64,000 bases of DNA from the NCBI GenBank assembly GCA_947311845.1, contig CAMZMU010000107.1, forward strand, positions 16,744,225 to 16,808,224, in the 5' to 3' direction. The notes under the pieces were generated by a model. The model made no database searches. It had not been told where the DNA came from and worked only from the letters and a program-made list of their open reading frames with translations. The stretch is from Poa pratensis. Lineage: Eukaryota; Streptophyta; Magnoliopsida; Poales; Poaceae. The position numbers were made by a program, and so were the translations under genes. Shown one piece after another: positions 62,001 through 64,000 of this stretch. Numbering within the stretch: position 1 is the first letter of the stretch; each line of letters opens with the position of its first letter.

Positions 62001-62953
62001 CCGGAAGAGAGCTACGTGTAGGCAATGAGCCGGGCGGTACCGAAGGTAAACACAGTGCACCCCTGCAGGGTTAAATCTTTTCGAAAAGCCGTGTCCACGG
62101 TTACGGACGAACTTGGGAAGTGAAGGTAAGACCATAGAATAACTTGAACGGAATGATTAAAACCTGAGTACTAAAGGTACTACCAAGAATGCAAGGTTGA
62201 CTTCCTCGAGGGTGATTCGGGGAGGTGCCTTAGTAGATAGGTGTGTGATGTGGTGGTTGTTGAAGATGATCAGAAGAAAAGAGTTTACTTCTTACCCCTT
62301 TGAAAATATTCTGATTAGTCGATGCCATGGAGTTATGTCTTTTATAAAGAAAACTAGCTTTATGCAAAACAGCCATAAAACCTTTGTAAGCCAATCATCG
62401 AGCTAGTAGCTCTAGTAATCTTGCAGAGTTCGTCGAACTCAACGTTGTTTATTTGATTTCAGAGGAGGACTTCATCGACCTTGAAGGTGGGTTCTTCGTG
62501 GAAGTCGACGAGTAGTCTGGGGTTCCCAGGTGGCAGCTTGGGACATCTCGGAACATCTGGCGCTGGGAATGTTTATCTGTAGGCCTCTTAGGCCATAATT
62601 TGGATCTTGTTGTTAGAACAACTTAATTTGCTTCCGCTTGATGTACTGTTGGGTCTGTGACCTCTGGTTGTAATATTTGCTATCTTTCTCTATTATAAGA
62701 GTTGAACTATAATGCTTTGAGTCGTAGAGTCTGTAATGTGCCAGTTGTTCCACAAGTCTTGATCTCTCTATTATGCATTGATAGTTGTGCCTGCGTTAAG
62801 GCATCAATCGGGGTGTTGCGTTGCCGATGATCCATTCCGAGCAACGCCTGCCAAAGGTTTTGGCCGGGGATTGGTAAACCCGTAACCTCCGTTTGTATCG
62901 CTTAACCGGTGACACACAGCATCACTGTATAGTTCCGCGGTCGGGGCGCCACA
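59050..62953 (+). repeat. 5' LTR of a Gypsy element, 3.9 kb
   Basis: It begins TGTAACAGCC directly after the Copia TATATAAA and ends GGCGCCACA at 62953, followed by a primer-binding site. It contains a GC-rich island (about 59580-60360) with overlapping ORFs on both strands that show no protein family, an AT-rich stretch (60360-61100), and a mixed tail that resembles 2640-3060. It is non-coding as far as I can tell. It is unusually long for an LTR, though plant Gypsy LTRs of this size exist. Confidence 0.8.
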
Positions 62954-62956
62954 AGT

Positions 62957-62968
62957 TGGTATCAGAGC
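62957..62968 (+). other. Primer-binding site of the right-hand Gypsy element
   Basis: TGGTATCAGAGC follows the LTR end after three bases. It marks the start of the internal region, which continues past the window end. Confidence 0.9.
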
Positions 62969-63252
62969 ATGACTGCCTGTAGGAAACCCTTCTACTGGTC
63001 GATGTTGAGTCTAGTGTTGTGAAAATTATTTATAACCTAAAAATGAGTTGTGAAAACCATCTTAGGATTCTTTTTACTCCTTACCTGGTTACACTCTAAT
63101 CTTGGAGCCATCTTACCTCTATTTGATTTACCGAGGTGTCTTGGCCGTTGTTTCAAATTAGGGTCACGGGGTTGGGTTCCTATCCGTTCTGTGCTACTTC
63201 GTCAGTTGATTTACTTTTAGTAAATCTAACTTTTGAACTTCTCCTGTTACAG

Positions 63253-63996
63253 ATGGTTCGTTCCGGCTTGGTGGTTCGTTTGACTCGCTGCGAGGACACC
63301 CGCGGGTTTCCCGCCCTGCTCGCCGCCGCAGTGCACGGCCAGGATTGCCGTTGGTATCCCGAGTACGTGGTGTACCAGGAGTACCTTCCCCACCACCAGG
63401 GTCAGTTCTTCTGCGAGTGCCGCCTCCTGGATGATGAAGGGAATGCAGCGGAGTACATCTACGGAGGAGTGGGCCTCACCGTGACACAAGCTGTGCATGA
63501 GGCTGCACACACCGCCCTTTCCACTTACCGTGGTTACAACCCCTACCTTGCTAGTGATGAGTCAGATTTCCGTCACTTTCCTGCTTCAGCACAGGGTGCA
63601 GAGGGTATCTATCACGCTGTGTACTCTGAGGGTGAGGGTGAGGAGGATAGTGCGCACCGCGCACTGATTGAGCTAGTCCGGGCCCTGGACCTCCGTGCCC
63701 GTCAGTGGTACACGTACGCGATTGCTTCACGCGAGAGTCACCGGGCCACTATGAGGGATCTGGAGCCGTACTTCCTCAGCGGGACGCTTCCTCGCGCAGC
63801 CCTTCGGCCCCGTCCGTTGGTGCTACCTGACGATATGCGCAGCACCCGAGTTGGGGGTACCGTGCCGTCTCCTGGACCCCTCCGTCAGCCTCGGGGTAGC
63901 CTCAACCTGCCGCCGTATGGCAATCAGCCTCAGAGTTCTCGCGAGTTCGACACCCCACCCGTTCGCTTCCCGGCGAACTTCTGGGGAGGCTACTAG
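63253..63996 (+). CDS. Uncharacterised first ORF of a Gypsy element
   Basis: The 247-residue frame starts MVRSGLVVRLTRCEDTRG and ends FPANFWGGY with a stop four bases before the window end. I recognise no enzymatic domain. It lies between the primer-binding site and where gag would be expected, which suggests an extra or N-terminal gag-like ORF. The N-terminal half is compact (HGQDCRWYPEYVVYQEYLP, FFCECRLLDDEGNAAEYIYG); the C-terminal 60 residues are Pro/Arg-rich and probably disordered. The frame is open upstream to 63136, but CTGTTACAG directly before this ATG looks like a splice acceptor, and codon quality improves at this point. Function unknown. Confidence 0.6.
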   Translation: MVRSGLVVRLTRCEDTRGFPALLAAAVHGQDCRWYPEYVVYQEYLPHHQGQFFCECRLLDDEGNAAEYIYGGVGLTVTQAVHEAAHTALSTYRGYNPYLASDESDFRHFPASAQGAEGIYHAVYSEGEGEEDSAHRALIELVRALDLRARQWYTYAIASRESHRATMRDLEPYFLSGTLPRAALRPRPLVLPDDMRSTRVGGTVPSPGPLRQPRGSLNLPPYGNQPQSSREFDTPPVRFPANFWGGY

Positions 63997-64000
63997 TTTC

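Noticed and set aside
1..64000. CRISPR arrays, rRNA genes, complete tRNA genes, prokaryotic operons
   Set aside because: None seen; the repeats are explained by transposons or tandem duplications, and the only tRNA-like arm (48335-48357) lacks a full cloverleaf.

Overview
This is nuclear DNA from a grass, most likely Pooideae. The evidence is grass-type gene structure, a GC-rich first exon, Stowaway and hAT MITEs in introns, Helitrons, a CACTA element and nested Copia and Gypsy LTR retrotransposons, including a BARE/Angela-like Copia. There is no bacterial or organellar gene content.

Two host genes lie tail to tail. On the + strand (8396-28743) is a complete gene of about 48 coding exons for the nuclear-pore anchor NUA, the plant TPR/Mlp1 homologue of the nuclear basket. 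My splice model has consistent GT-AG borders and phases and predicts about 2062 residues. On the - strand (30331 to about 35976) is a 15-exon GH47 gene for a class I alpha-mannosidase of the EDEM/MNS5 type, acting in ER-associated degradation. Its signal-peptide-coding frame has no ATG in this assembly.

The rest is repeats. Left flank (1-7986): a Copia relic with a broken gag-protease, a solo LTR inside it, and a very long Gypsy-type LTR inserted in its 5' LTR. Its 3' LTR ends about 410 bp before the NUA start codon. Middle (37162-59049): a decayed BARE/Angela-like Copia hosting a CACTA transposon (42222-49052), a Helitron (51303-51973) and a non-autonomous Gypsy element (52252-58942). Several of these insertions have exact target-site duplications or reconstruct the empty site. 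Right flank (59050 to the end): another 3.9-kb Gypsy LTR, inserted immediately after the TATA box of the Copia 3' LTR, followed by a primer-binding site and an intact 5' internal ORF.

I see no evidence for a new multi-gene system. The most interesting points are: the one CACTA gene, which joins a plant En/Spm-type domain to a Ulp1-like domain that seems to have lost catalytic residues; hairpin-forming subterminal repeats in that element; a hAT-type MITE built of GGCCGATTA-like motifs; the missing start codon of the mannosidase gene; two in-phase acceptors for the last NUA exon; and the readable order of nested insertions.
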